Assembly: GCA_035771175.1 (NCBI GenBank)
Contig: CM069608.1
Span: 7,043,419-7,107,418, forward strand
DNA: 64,000 bases
DNA from: Paratinospora sagittata
Taxonomy: Eukaryota; Streptophyta; Magnoliopsida; Ranunculales; Menispermaceae
Reading direction: 5' to 3'
Below, in pieces: positions 43,006 through 55,369 of this stretch. A program made the translations under genes and the position numbers. The notes beneath the pieces were generated by a model. It ran no database searches and was not told the DNA's origin. It saw only the letters and a program-made list of their open reading frames with translations. The stretch's first letter is position 1. Every line of letters starts with the position of its first letter.

Positions 43006-45372
43006 TCAGCGAACACGAATCCTACGAATTGCGAGACCACCATTCCTGTCCAACACAAGAAATATTCCCCCGCATTGTTTTCCATCATCATTTTTTCCAT
43101 CTTCTTCTTCATCTGGAGGAGGAAGATTCAAATCAAAACCATGGAACCAAGGAATGTTTCTTTCCAGTTCGATGTCCCCTACAGTTAGAGAATTATATAT
43201 AATCATTAATGGAAGCAGCAAGTGGTGAAACATGTATAAATTGAGAGCAAAACAAATCAAATATTAGTCAAAAAGCCTTACCTCCAACACCCATTTCATG
43301 ATCATCAGATATTAGGATTTTCTCAAGTTGAATTGTATTAGGAAATGTCAAGATGTTTACGGTCCTCAGTTCTTGCTTCATGGATTTCCTGATGGGACGA
43401 AAACCATAATTCTCTATCCACTTCTTCGAGCGTTCCTTAATTGAAGGGATAATAAGTTTTTCAACACCAAGGTATTCAAGAGCCTATAATAATTTTATGT
43501 ATAATGATCAGAATATATTCCAAGAAGAAAAGAATTAAAGAACAAGAAGCTTGCAAAAGGGTGAGAAGGATGCATAATTTTAACCAAGTTAAGGAATCAT
43601 AGTTCCCTTAAGTATGATCACAGATGGATTAACATTTTCAAAAGATAAGCAACAGAGATGACTAGTTTGCATAGTTGGATGAGTACTGGTTCTTATATAA
43701 AATAACATTAATTAGAGATTTTGTTAACATACAGATTCAATCACAGCCAGAAGCAGACAGCAATTCCCTTTATGCCTGTGGACGCTTCGGGTTGCAATGA
43801 AAGGCATCTCAGCTAGCTTGTCTCCATGGATCCTGCAATTCCATCAACTTAACAATATCAAGATTTTGTACATTTCTAAAGTTAAAAATGTAAACTAAAG
43901 ATATATATAAACTAGTATAGTTGAAGGCAATGTCAAGTCTTATTAGTTTTTTTCCTCATTCAAACCATGGTCATGGAACATAAATTGAACCTGAATCAAA
44001 ACGTTACGAAGTTGCAGCTGTTTTAAGCAAATCATGAAATGTACGAAATTCATGAATTTTATTACCTGATCGACGCTGCTGAAATAATGATATTATCCAT
44101 CTCTAAAACCACGGTGTAAAAGCCACTACAGTTGATCCGATTAAAGCTTGACCTTTGAAAGAAATTGGAAAAAAATAGAGAATTTGTTTATCAAAGAACA
44201 ACGGAGAGGGGGGAAGGGGAAGAATTGAACACTGCACAAGGAACATAAAGGCATTCGGTATAGTGTTTAGGGTTTAAGGTCGAATCACTTACCATGTACT
44301 CTTTACAACACTTGAGATCATATTGACCTGAGTCCATCGATCAATGATGGGTTCAAAGCATTCTTCCGTTAATTCCAAGGCAAGAGTGATTTTAGAGTTA
44401 CCAGTCTCTCTTGCTGATATTTCGTTCTGAGTTGAACTTGAGCCGTAGTTCATTCGTTCAAGGAAAGACCAATAAACACCACTAAATATCTCATTCCTCG
44501 GTCCAATTAAACCCTGTAACTTGTAAAAGATCTGATAAAAGAACAAGCTACTGATCAGTTGGGTACTGATACCATTTGCAAGAGAATTCGGAAAAAAGTT
44601 GTGTTTATGAATCGCCCATAGAAATATGTTCAATGCTTAGCAAATTGAATAAAATGAAAACACAAACATGTGATAACCTTTGAATTAATTTAGAGCAACT
44701 TGAAGACACAACAAAGGAATAAATACCCTGAAATGAACTTGAATCTCAACTCAAAATAACAAGTTTTTTTTTTTTTACCTCTTTGCAGTTATTCCCACAA
44801 AAAGTAAATCCATTAGAATCAGCAATTTGGCCTTCGGATTCTTCCATGCAAGGAAGATGATCTAGAACCAGACATAAGCAAGGCTGTCAAGAATCTAAAC
44901 AAAAGAAATTTCAAAAACTCAACATAAAAGTGAAAATTACTTACATTTCTTCTGGCATTGGCAGCAAGTAAGCAAAGGAATCATTGAAACAAGCCCACAA
45001 AATTTGCAGAGACAGTAAGCACAGAGCCAATCGCCTTCGGGAAGAACCTAAAAAGATTGATTTAAAGCTTGAAATCTTACTAAATGAGAACAAAAATTTT
45101 CTCTCTACCTGCATGCCCAAACAGATAAGATGAAAGGTTGAAGGGCACCCGTCACAGCAAATCAAGTCGCCTCCATCGCCACAAATGGCGCAGCTATCAT
45201 CGTTTCGGTATGTTTTGATCTCTTGAACACGCTTTTCTTCGAGTCGGGAACTTCTTCTCCTCTTTCCCATAAGAGCTTGTTCTATAGGAAGATGGATCGA
45301 AACAAAGCCTGTCAAGATCATTCTATGTTTCATATTGTTCACAGAATTTGATCCATATAACACTATTTCCAT
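43006..45372 (-). CDS. PHD-finger / GNAT-like nuclear protein (IDM1-like family)
   Basis: Eight exons join in frame on the minus strand (416 residues): 45109-45372, 44945-45047, 44779-44861, 44293-44531, 44066-44152, 43733-43832, 43282-43483, 43006-43178. The first PHD finger is C61-x2-C64, C73-x2-C76, H81-x2-C84, C97-x2-C100. The second finger uses C102-x2-C105, C116-x2-C119, H124-x2-C127. A GNAT-like fold follows: [20 protein letters not shown] at 259-278 with an acetyl-CoA-loop-like RHKGNC, and [14 protein letters not shown] before YGF. The end carries DLNLPP (375-380), an EAR-like repressor motif. This order matches plant IDM1/ROS4-like proteins, which bind histone H3 and acetylate it. 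Members often exceed 700 residues; this one is short and lacks a long N-terminus. The ATG at 45372 is used; a second in-frame ATG (residue 35, MGKRRRSS) is possible. Confidence 0.88.
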
Positions 45373-47600
45373 TGATGAAAATAAATAAGATATAAAAACA
45401 ATGGCAGGGTTGTATAGTTGACAGAGAAGCTCAGGTTAATCTGAGAGTTTGAGCAGAAACAGAGAAAATTGAATCTGAAAATTATTGATTTGATCAAATT
45501 TGTAGAATTTCTCTTCTGGGTGTTTAATTAATCAGCTAGATATTTGAGTAACTGATCTTAACTGCTACGAATGTTTTGGCGGTTAAAATCGTTAAAACGG
45601 TTGGTTTAGACTCTAATTGGGCTGGGTTAACTTCTTTCTGGGCTTTTCTTTGTAAGCCCATGAAGAGAAATAATCTGGAATCAATTGAATCAGATTTTAA
45701 CGAAAATAAGAAAATACCACTAAACTAAATTGAATTATTATTTATGACCATATCAATAATAACAATTCCTATTTTCAGAGTCAATAAAAGTAATTGAAAA
45801 TTCTTGATAATTAATCAAAGAAAAATTAACTAAAAGGTATTAAAAGTAGAATGTTTAATTTATTATATATATATATATATATTTGACTTTTGATAGTAAA
45901 TAATAGATAATATTTCTTTTGATAAAGTCTAGCTAGAGCTTTTTTGGTTAATTTTTCTGTTCTCTATTTTATTTTTCTCATATCTACCACTCATAACCTC
46001 TAATTGATTTATTTATTGTAATTAGATTTTATTTATAAGAATCTCAATCTATAAGCTTCTTTTTCATAAAATACCCTAATCAACCAATTTTAATCTTAAT
46101 GATTTGGGACTTTTAAGTTCATATTTCCTTATGAATCAAGAAGAAGACTATTGTCATAACTAAGAAAAAAACATGCTTAAAGTGAGTAGCGCATTAAATC
46201 CGATCTAAATGAATTGATTAATACTTAAACACTAATACATATTTTGCTTAATTAAACTCTTAAAATTCATAATATTATTAACAGAAAAATAAAATCACTA
46301 TCATAATCATCATCATCATATTAAGGGCAAAGCTAATAATTTTTCTATCAAAGTGTCAAACTAATGTATCAAATTTGAATACTTTTCCCCCTTATATAGT
46401 CTCCTATTTTTTGTTCTTTATCATTGTGACCATTCACTAAAAGAATATCATCCTATGCAGTTTGATTAAATCTAAGAACCAAAAACTAAAATCCAAAACT
46501 TAGTCTATGAACTACAAATAAATACAAGATCATATCAAACAAACGAAAGAAGGAAAAGAAAACAACAAATATATATATATAGAGAGAAATTATCTAGTGA
46601 TATCATTTGATTCATCTATACATTTTCTCTTACCTCTCCTCTTAGACCTCGAAACTCGCTTTATGATTGCCTGAAACTAAAAACATGCAATGGGCTCTTC
46701 AAGCTCCTCCTTACAGTTTTGTTGTTTCCAGGTAGCCATCCTTATCATCTGCAAGAGCCGTTACACGCGCTAGATTCCCTTGCCTTGTTTAAATCGTCAA
46801 AATCTACTTCTAATTACAGACTTATACATAGAAAGTTATTTATAACTTTCGCTAGTGCCAGCCAAAATGTATTATTTTAGCCGTGCGAATAAAGCTGATT
46901 ATTGATAACTTTCTTATTTTTTACTTTATTCATAAATTTCAAAATAATAATAATGAGCAATGCTATAAGGATTGAAAGCCTCATATCATTTGTTACAAAT
47001 TAATGTCAAATCAACTTTATGACTTTAACTCATCCAAAAAAACATTTTTAATAAAGAAAAATCTAATGCCAACGCTATTCACATCAAATTTATAGCAATT
47101 AGTATAAGGTTTTCAATCTCTTTAACATTTTTCATAATAATAATAATGTATATACTTTATAAAAAAATGTGAAAAACTTAGTTACCCTATGCTTATTACT
47201 TAAAAGCATCAATAAATTTCCTTCATATATATATTTTGTAATTAGAGATCTATTTTTTTTTCATTTCTATGTTCCTCTGTGTCCTCAATATATTCCACAA
47301 CCTGTTTTGAGAGTTTTAAATATCAAAAGAAAGTTAGAATGGGTTTGAGCATTAGTTGAATTAAGGGATCCAAATAAGAAGCATTTATTTGCCAAACACT
47401 TGTAGGGTGAGCTTCCCGTTGTCGCGCCTAAACATTTTTCCAATTACATGTGATTGATTGACTAAGTTATGTACATCATTGTAATCTCAATGGAAAGATA
47501 ATATTTATGCAAATATATCTACTTTGTTTTACTTCCATATCCATAGCTAAACCCCTATCTTCTTTGTTTTGTCCTTCATGTAAAGAGCAATATTATATAT
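45373..47600. other. AT-rich intergenic DNA, no gene seen
   Basis: This includes the promoter of the PHD/GNAT gene (reading leftwards). Short AT microsatellites occur at 45864-45881 and 46569-46580. No open frame of note and no recognisable transposon domain. Confidence 0.5.
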
Positions 47601-47616
47601 ATATATATATATATAT
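47591..47616. repeat. (AT)n microsatellite
   Basis: About 12 AT units between AT-rich flanks. Confidence 0.9.
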
Positions 47617-47689
47617 TAGGCAATAATAGGTCCCCTTGCCTCATTTTCAATCTTTCTTGTCCAAATACAAAAAATTAATAACCAAGAAA

Positions 47690-48942
47690 GATCTTACTGG
47701 GAACCACTGAAAAGTAATAGCAATCTCTACGAACTATATCGCTTTTGATCTAATCGACTAGGTAAGTCTCCAAGCTGAGTAGTGGAGTCACATACATTAT
47801 GCAAGCTCTTACTTAAGAACCCTCTTCTAGATCAACAAAACTACCTTTTGTCCACTATTTGTTGTTACTTAGGACAAGACTCGTCTAGTACAAGTTAGGT
47901 CAAAAGACAAAAATTGTAGATTGAAGGTAGAGTTTAACTCTATGTCCTTAAGACAATTTTGTCTCGCATTGGTGCTTATGATGTATGATAATTGTCTCAC
48001 AGGATACAACGATCTCTACTTCTAATAGTAGTACTTCAAATCACAAGAACTTCGAACCATCTAATGGCCAATACTCTCTCTAGAATAGAATATAAATAAC
48101 AAAAAAAATATAAAAGAGAAGGAAATTCCAAGTATTTAGAAGTTTTTGAATGATTTTTCTAGGTCCATAGGGCTCTATTTATAGGCATTTAAGTGTCTAT
48201 TGGTGGTGCTCGTCTAGGCACCGTTGAATTGCAGTAGATGGGATCTAACGGTCGCGATCGACACACACGATTATATACCTTGGATCGCGCTCGATCATTG
48301 AAGGTGTGATCTAATGACTGCGACTAATGCACCCGATTGTGTACTGTTTGATCGCACTCTGTTGCAGCGGATGCAATCCTACGACCCTGTATCTGATCGT
48401 GTGGGTTCATTGAGTTTGGACATTCCCACCACACATCATATCTGGACATCCTAGCTCAATGAATGGTCTAGAATCCAACCCCACGAGCGCTTCCAATTCA
48501 TTCCAAATACCTCAATTTTCAAAATGAAAAGTTCCCTGCTCATCGCCACAAAGCGCACGTGCGAAGCGTTATGCTCCCTATGTCGCCTATTCGCCCTTTC
48601 ATACACGCGCATGCATGTGCATTAGCATCGCCCCTAAGGCTTTGTCTAACTCTTTGAATGCTAAGACACGTGTAGTTGTGTAATTATCTCTTATATAATA
48701 AGATTTGTTTTTCTAGTTTTTCGGAACTAAACTAATTTACACACTATATACAACTTTTACACATATCAACTAAGTTATTTTGGTTTCAATTTCTCGTTCA
48801 TATGAAAATGGATATAGCCCTTATATATTCTTAATCTCCACATATTAGAGATTAATCTTTCATTTGGTCTCACCTAAAATCACATGTAGGTCCTACTTAA
48901 AGTTGGTGAAAAATCATATTGGAATACCCACTTTTCCAACAA
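47690..48942 (-). mobile_element. LTR-like block with minus-strand TATA box
   Basis: The block is less AT-rich than its surroundings. On the minus strand it starts TGTTGGAAAAGTGGG (from 48942), the style of a plant LTR start, and has TATAAATA (48176-48183) in a CCTATAAATAGAGCCC context, about 760 bases in. AAGAT occurs directly next to both provisional ends, but the left end does not give the expected CA terminus. No coding region is seen, so a solo LTR is plausible but unproven. Confidence 0.35.
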
Positions 48943-49069
48943 AGATGATGGAATAAAGAGGTACTAGGAATAAAAATTAAAAAATAAAAATTTCTCCCAA
49001 GAAAAATGTTTTCCAAAGCTAAAAGAATTATAAATATATATGCTCTTCACCAAATTAGGTCCTAATATG

Positions 49070-49400
49070 GGTGTCAATGGTTTGGTCAGAAGCGCGAAAT
49101 CGCACGAATTAAATCGATGAGTTCAGTTCGGTTCGGTTTGGTTTTTCACATGTTAAATTTGAGTTGCGGGTTGAGAATTTAAAAACAATATTAATCCAAA
49201 CCGAACCAACCAAGGTTAATACTTAATTTATGCTAAATATATTACTATATGTTTTAGTTACATAATTAAAAAAATATAGTTCTTGTTTGTAAAATTACAT
49301 ATTTTTGTTACTTTATATTTAAAATAAATACTATTATAGATTAAATGCCCAAACCGATTAACTCAAAGAAAACCAAACCAACTTTATTTGGTTCATTCAG
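49070..49400. mobile_element. Fragment resembling the GGTTCGGTT-type hAT MITE
   Basis: It opens ATGGGTGTCAATGGTTTGGTC and has runs of TTCGGTTCGGTTTGG and, near the right side, CCAAACCGA / CCAAACC strings, with an AT-rich centre. The organisation is like the intact MITE at 33,869-34,468. No target duplication was found; the right end may be cut by the chromovirus remnant. Confidence 0.4.
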
Positions 49401-49468
49401 TTAAACCAGGCTCATTCAGGATGATGAGCTTATAAAAATGACGAAGCTCATTCAGTTAAACCAGGCTC
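49393..49468 (+). repeat. 21-bp direct repeat at the chromovirus remnant edge
   Basis: A 21-bp string containing CATTCAGTTAAACCAGGCT occurs at 49393-49413 and again at 49448-49468, 55 bp apart. The second copy is inside the retroelement reading frame. This suggests a local duplication or template switch where the element was truncated. Confidence 0.8.
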
Positions 49469-50815
49469 CACATCAATGGTCTCTCACTTCTGATGGTGTG
49501 GTATTATATAAAGGGAGCTTGTGTGTAGCTCAGGATCCAGAACTTAGGCAGGACCTAATGAATGAGTGCCACAAATCTAGGCTCTCTATACATCCAGGGG
49601 GAGACAAAATTTATAAGGACATAAGAAGGCAATTCTGGTTTAATGGAATGAAAAAGGTCAGCAGAATTCGTGGCCAAATGCCTTACTTGTCAACATGTAA
49701 AAGTCGATCGTAGTCTCCCCTATGGTCTGTTACACCACTTCCTATAGGGGTATTAAAATGGGATAATATTTCCATGGATTTTGTGTCAGCATTACCCAAA
49801 AATGTCAAGGGTCAGGACACCGTCTGGGTAATTGTTGATCGGTTAACCAAAGTTGCACATTTTATACCAATTAAACTCATCGATACTCTAGCCAAGTTAG
49901 CCGAAATCTATGAACGAGAGATCATCAGATTGCATGGGATCCCTCTCACCATCATCTGTGATCTAGACCCTAGATTTACATCCAAGTTCTGGCAAAGCTT
50001 CCACGCCAGGTTAGGTACTAAAATTCTGATGAGTACTGCCTTTCATCTTCAGATGGATAGACAGTCTGAGCGGCTTATCTAAATTTTGAAAGACATGCTA
50101 CGTTGTTGTGCCCTAGATTTTAATGATGGATGGAAAAAGTACCTACATTTAGCAGAGTTTGCATATAATAATAGTTATCAGACAAGCATTAAGATGGCCC
50201 CGTATGAAGCACTATACGGACGACCATGTAGATCACCTCTGTGTTGGGTAGATATGTCTGATCGAATACAGCTTGGTCCCGATCTCATCCAAGAAACCAC
50301 GAAGAAAATAAAGCTCGTTCAAGAACGACTCCGTACCGCCCAAAACAGACACAAAAGTTACGCAGGCAAGAGAAGAAAACCTCTAAAATTTCAAGTTGGC
50401 GACTCGGTTCTTTTAAAGGTCCAACCATTTAAAGCTGTGAAAATATTTGGTGTTAAAGGAAAACTATCTCCAAGGTTTATTGGACCATTTCCAATTGTTG
50501 ATCGAGTCGGCAAGTCTGCATACCATATGTCTTTACCACAGTCCATGTCCAAGGTACACAACGTGTTTCATGTATCCATGCTCAGGAAATATCTTCACGA
50601 TCCTTCACACATTATACCCTCCTTTGAAGTTGAAATTGAGGAAGGAAATAAATATAAAGAATATCTTGTGCAAATCTTGGACAGAAAGACACAAGACTTG
50701 AGAAACAAGAGCATTCCGTTAGTAAAAATCCTTTGGAACCATCACGGAATAAAATAAGCAATATGGGAATTGGAGCAAGAGATTAAGAAAAAATACCCTC
50801 TCTTGTTTGTATAGA
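49438..50815 (+). pseudogene. Chromovirus (Ty3/gypsy) integrase-chromodomain remnant
   Basis: Frame 1 (49438-49713) is the zinc-binding part of integrase, degraded after HPGGDKIYKDIRRQFWFNGM. A shift leads to the core (49774-50757): WVIVDRLTKVAHFIPI, a second acidic position in CDLDPRFTSKFW, and the QSER glutamate. Then come the post-core AEFAYNNSYQTSIKMAPYEA and GRPCRSPLCW phrases, and the C-terminal VHNVFHVSMLRKY. A chromodomain-like end (ILDRKTQDLRNKSIPLVKI) follows. It is broken by TAA at 50080-50082 inside the core and TAA at 50755-50757 inside the chromodomain, after which the frame continues as WELEQEIKKKYPLLF. Gag, protease, RT and the 5' LTR are missing, so the copy is dead. The layout fits the Tekay-like chromovirus group, an inference from the C-terminal chromodomain. 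Confidence 0.9.
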
Positions 50816-51090
50816 ACTTGCATGCTTACATATAAATAAAATACTTTATGTTCTTATTCTATGCTCTTGGGTTTCTTGTTTTGTCTTTGGCATAGATGTC
50901 TGACGATTCAACAAGTTACAGTTCTGAATCATCCGAACATAGCAAAAAAAATCCAAATCAGGATACAAATATAAGTATTGAAGAAGATGATGAATAATAA
51001 GTATTTTACTTACATGCCAAAAATATTTTTTCCAAAAACATCCTATCTTATTTAAATTTCGAGGATGAAATCCTTTTAAGGAGGGTTGAC
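50816..51090 (+). other. Chromovirus 3' untranslated part and polypurine tract
   Basis: The segment between the integrase remnant and the LTR has a short acidic serine-rich frame from ATG 50896 and ends with AAGGAGGG (51078-51085), a polypurine tract directly before the LTR start. Confidence 0.6.
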
Positions 51091-52153
51091 TGTAACACCC
51101 CCCACTTTTTTCACCGTAGAAACCAATTCAACCACTTAAAAACCCTCCACATGTAATTTCAACAAGTGATAAACGCCCCCCCAAAAAGAAAGTTATAGAC
51201 CCCCATAGTGGGACGGTCCCAAGGGAAGGGTCGTCCCCATGCGGGGCCACCCTATAAATAGGGGTGGCCCCCTCAGTTCAATCTGTCGAACCCCCTCGTT
51301 CTTCTCGCCCTCCTTCGACATTTTGCGATATCTTACGTCCCTGCACACTTCAAGAAGTTAGAAGAAAACGCTACTACATGCATTAGGCTATCTATTAAAA
51401 ATGATGTATTATTGGGTGCAATACTGGCCCGGAAGAGTGACATTATCACCGGTTATATCATTGGGTGTTATGTCGTTACGCTGGCCCCAGATTAGCACTG
51501 AAACTCATGAGACCTCTCAATTGCTGAATATATTACTGGTGCATCGGGTCACAGGTTGCGAGTGGATGGTACCTGGCCTGTGATGTCGTGTGACCAGGGT
51601 TCATTCATATCATTGCTTGATTGTATTGTTGTGCCATAATTGTTTGATGATTGTTGTTCTATATTCCTTATTATGCATGTAAGATTTGTTTACCCTGCTT
51701 GATCTCACTGAGCTGGTGAGCTCACCCCGTTGCTAATCTTTCCAGGGAATTAAGACGGGTTCGAATGGATTTATTCTGGGGGTGATGGCCAAACCCGGTC
51801 TATGTAGGGACTTTTATGTATGTACTCTCCCCAGGTCCCGTTAGACCGGTATGATGATGGTGGCAATAGTTCCAGGCTTCTAGATTCCACTTTTTGACTG
51901 CTCTTTTGTTATTTTGTTACTTTTGTAGAGGTTCGCCCTTATTACCTTTTAGTTGTCTTTTTGCTATAAGGAATGTACTAATTAACAAACTTTATATGTG
52001 AAATATAACCGTATTTTCCTTAATAATTTGTATTGTATTATTGTTAATGCAGGCCACTATGTTTCTGTATATGTGACTCTAATCGAGTGGAGTGAGCACT
52101 CGACCCCCCTAATCTATTGCACCTTGCTCTGGAAAAAGCGGCGGGGTGTGACA
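51091..52153 (+). mobile_element. 3' LTR of the chromovirus remnant
   Basis: It begins TGTAACACCC right after the polypurine tract and ends GGGTGTGACA, giving TG...CA and imperfect inverted termini; length 1063 bp. TATAAATA at 51253-51260 is a plausible core promoter. The phrase CTCACTGAGCTGGTGAGCTCACCCC (in two parts around 51705-51729) recurs in complemented form in the solo-LTR-like block at 57,500-57,550, so both belong to related gypsy families. The 3' flank is TATGT; no matching copy is found because the 5' part is lost. Confidence 0.85.
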
Positions 52154-52620
52154 TATGTGATCTTTAAATATCTAATAATATATAGGTTTATAGTAATAAT
52201 ATATAATATAATGTTTAATAATATTAAATTGTGTAAAATTATGTTGGTGTTAGAGATTTTGCTTTCTTATGTATCTATGTTTAAAGATAAAAAAGAACAA
52301 AATCGGATCATTAATATATATATATATATATATTTATTTATTTATCTATGTATTTATTTTAGAGCACTTAAAAAAGGTAACAACTAAGAAAAACAAAATG
52401 ATCAACAGGAAAAATGGTGACAAAAATATTAAAAAAAAAACTCATCACCACTTAGAATTTTTGGCTTATTTTTTATTTTTATAAAATCATCATCTACTCA
52501 ATCTTCTTCTTCTCTTTCGTCAATTATAGATACATAAGCAATTAAAATATATAATACAATACAATACAATATAATATAATATAATATAATGATATGACTG
52601 AAAGAAAATTATTGTTGTCA
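52154..52620. repeat. AT-rich dispersed repeat, copy 1
   Basis: From the LTR edge, the order GTGATCTTTAAATATCTAATAA, TTTAATAATATTAAATT, TTTCTTATGT, GATAAAAAAGAACAA, AATTATAGATACATAAGC, (ATAAT)n, GATATGACTGAAAGAAAA repeats in copy 2 at 54,806-55,240. The final third recurs in copy 3 at 55,370-55,480. It includes a TA/TTTA microsatellite at 52,310-52,350. The frames across it are low complexity. Confidence 0.85.
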
Positions 52621-53335
52621 ATAGGTAACATATTTATAATGCTTATACATCTATATACTTAAAATAACTCTTTGTGGAAATTAGTGCTAATTGATATTTT
52701 TTTTAAATAATTTAAAACTGTTTTGTTATGCTCTAGGGCTTATCTTTAGTTTTTGTTCTTTTTATTCTTCTTTCCTTTATTATTTAATATTTGGTGTCAT
52801 CGAAAGTTATAATATTTTAATTTTTCCCCTTACTTAATGTTATCACTGATAATTGTTTAGTTATAATATTATAATTAGCTTAATATTATTAGTTTTTGTT
52901 TTTTATTTGAGTGCCAATAATAAATCTAATTAAGGTTGGCCACCCCACCACTAACATATCAAAAAAAAAAAAAGATTCAAACTGCCCACCAATAAATTCA
53001 CTTCTTATTTTTTATTTCATCATCTCCCTCCTCAATGATTCGATCTCAATTATTCGATTTAATATAATATTAATTAAGATCCTAATAACACTCTCTTATT
53101 CATAAGCTGATGAAATTATAAAATTAGTTCAATCCCCACTTGGTCCTCTCCAATTATTGTTGCATTATTGCATTTTGTCTTTATTTTTTATTATATTTTT
53201 GTCTTTTTCCCTTTATCATTTAATATTCGGTCGCAACAAAAAAAAAATCCACTTATAATAATGTTCTGCTTAAGGTACTACTCATAAGCTATATAGGTTC
53301 AATCTATCTTTATACATATGTTTTTTTTTTTTTTT
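52621..53335. other. AT-rich DNA, no gene seen
   Basis: No gene or element is recognised. The frame at 52911-53105 is low complexity. Confidence 0.5.
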
Positions 53336-53825
53336 AGATCCAAGTAATTGGGTCTTTGTTTTCATTTTTGTTTTGTTTTGGATAATAAGTTGTAATGATA
53401 GTTTTGATTATAGATGAAACGTTGACAATTATGGGGAAAGGAAACAATAACAGTCAAATATGAATTCTCACATGACAAGTAATTCACTTTTATATAAACT
53501 ATATGATTTGATTATTGTAATATTTTAAAAAAATAATATAAGTGGTTGATGTAATATTTTTAATTTGATTGTTGTAAATTTTTTTGTTTGTTTTGATTTA
53601 GATCTAAGTAATTGGGTCTTCAGTTTTCATTTTTATTTTGTGTTGGATAATAAGTTGTAATGGTGGTTTTGATTGTAGATGAAGCGTTGACAATTATGGG
53701 AAAAAGAAATAAAAACAATTGAGTATGAATTCTCACATAGTAAGTAATTCACTTAAAAAAATTATATGATTTGATTGTTGTAATAATTTTAATAAGTAAT
53801 ATAAGTTGTTGATGTTTTGACAGAT
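53336..53825. repeat. Tandem duplication, period 264 bp
   Basis: Copies at 53336-53599 and 53600 to about 53825 share AAGTAATTGGGTCTT, GGATAATAAGTTGTAATG, GTTGACAATTATGGG, TATGAATTCTCACAT and AAGTAATTCACTT in order, with roughly 10-15 percent divergence by eye. Confidence 0.85.
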
Positions 53826-54805
53826 CCTCAGAGGTTCAGGTCTACTAGAGAAAGAAGGCCCTTGAGGTTTTGAAGCACATCCCCTATTTTGCTTCGGATT
53901 GTAAGTATTATAAGCATGTTTTAAAGTTTAAGCTTAAAAGAACATAATATTTGTTGCTTGATTGATAACCAATGTTTTTGAGGTTTTTGCCACTAAATTT
54001 GGGTTGCTGTTAAAACTAAATCAACATGAAAGTAAAAAATTCATGATAATCATCTAATGAAGTTTTTTTTGGTGATTTAAACTACAGGTATGCTTCTTCA
54101 GGCAGCTCCTTGGGGCTATTAAGAAGGTTGATTATCTGATACGACATGAAATTATCATGTTAGGCGTAGCAATTCAATAAGTTGATCATAATTAATACTA
54201 TCAAATGATCGTATAAACATTATTTAATTTATACCCAGTTTTTCACAAATTACCCTTTGTGATCATAATCATAAACATCATTTAATTATTACTTCTGAAT
54301 GATTAAAAATAATTAATCTATTATATTAATTATTATAATAATAAAGTTTTAAATTATTAATTATAAGGAAACTTCGTAAAGCTGTACATGACTTGAAATA
54401 ATAATTTTTATTAAAATATAAGGTTAGGATTATTGTATTCTCTTATTTCTCTGCTATAACGCGATTAAGTCTAAACAATACAAATCGTCTCACGTATTAG
54501 TAGCAATTCTCATATTTAACAAAAATATTACAGCCTGACCACCTCAAAATACAGTGATATATTTCAATTCATGATCATTTGTTAAACAATAATACAAATA
54601 TAAAAACTTTAAAACACATGAAATATGATTCAACATTCCATTTAATTTTTTTTCTCAAAAAAAATCATTTACAAATTATAATATCAAATGAAAGAATAAT
54701 GCAACATTTCACAATGTTATTCACAAACCACATCAAATAAACAACAATCCATTTAAAGATGTGAGCTCATTTAATATCTCATTCTTTACATAATTTAACG
54801 ACATG
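53826..54805. other. AT-rich DNA with a possible exon-like fragment
   Basis: At 53840-53905 a short stretch reads RKKALEVLKHIPYFASDC in one frame, bounded by CAG on the left and GTAAGTA on the right (53900-53906), which looks like a captured exon. A stop (TAG) lies within the same frame upstream, and I recognise no family. The rest is AT-rich. Confidence 0.3.
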
Positions 54806-55240
54806 TCAACTTACATACGTGATTTTCGAATATCTAATAATATATAGGTCTACAATAATAATATATAATATAATTTTTAATAATATTAAATTATGTAAAA
54901 GTATCTTCTATTAGATGTTTTACTTTCTTATGTGTTTATGTTTAAGGATAAAAAAGAACAAGATCAAATCATTAATATATATATATTTTTTGGAGCACTA
55001 TAAAAAGGTAACAACTACGAAAAAACAAAATGATCAACATTGAATATGGTGACAAAATATTTTTTAAAAAAGAAAACCCTTTCAACTTAGATTTTTGTCT
55101 TGTTTTTGTTTTTTCTAAAGTCATCGTCTTCTCAATTAATTTCTTCTTTTATTTCATCAATTATAGATCCATAAGCAATTAAAATATACAATACAATATA
55201 ATATAATATAATATCATGATATGACTAAAAGAAAATCAAA
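54806..55240. repeat. AT-rich dispersed repeat, copy 2
   Basis: It matches copy 1 at 52,154-52,620 in order and orientation, with divergence of perhaps 15 percent by eye. It starts ACATACGTGATTTTCGAATATC, which corresponds to ACATATGTGATCTTTAAATATC at the LTR edge in copy 1. Confidence 0.85.
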
Positions 55241-55369
55241 TAGTTAACAGATCCAATAATTAGTTTGTTGTAATTAGTTTTGTTTTTGGTCCCTTAAACA
55301 ACATGAATCATGTTGATAAAACATTTAAAAAATAAAACCACCTTTTCTTGTTTCTTTAAATTCATCATC

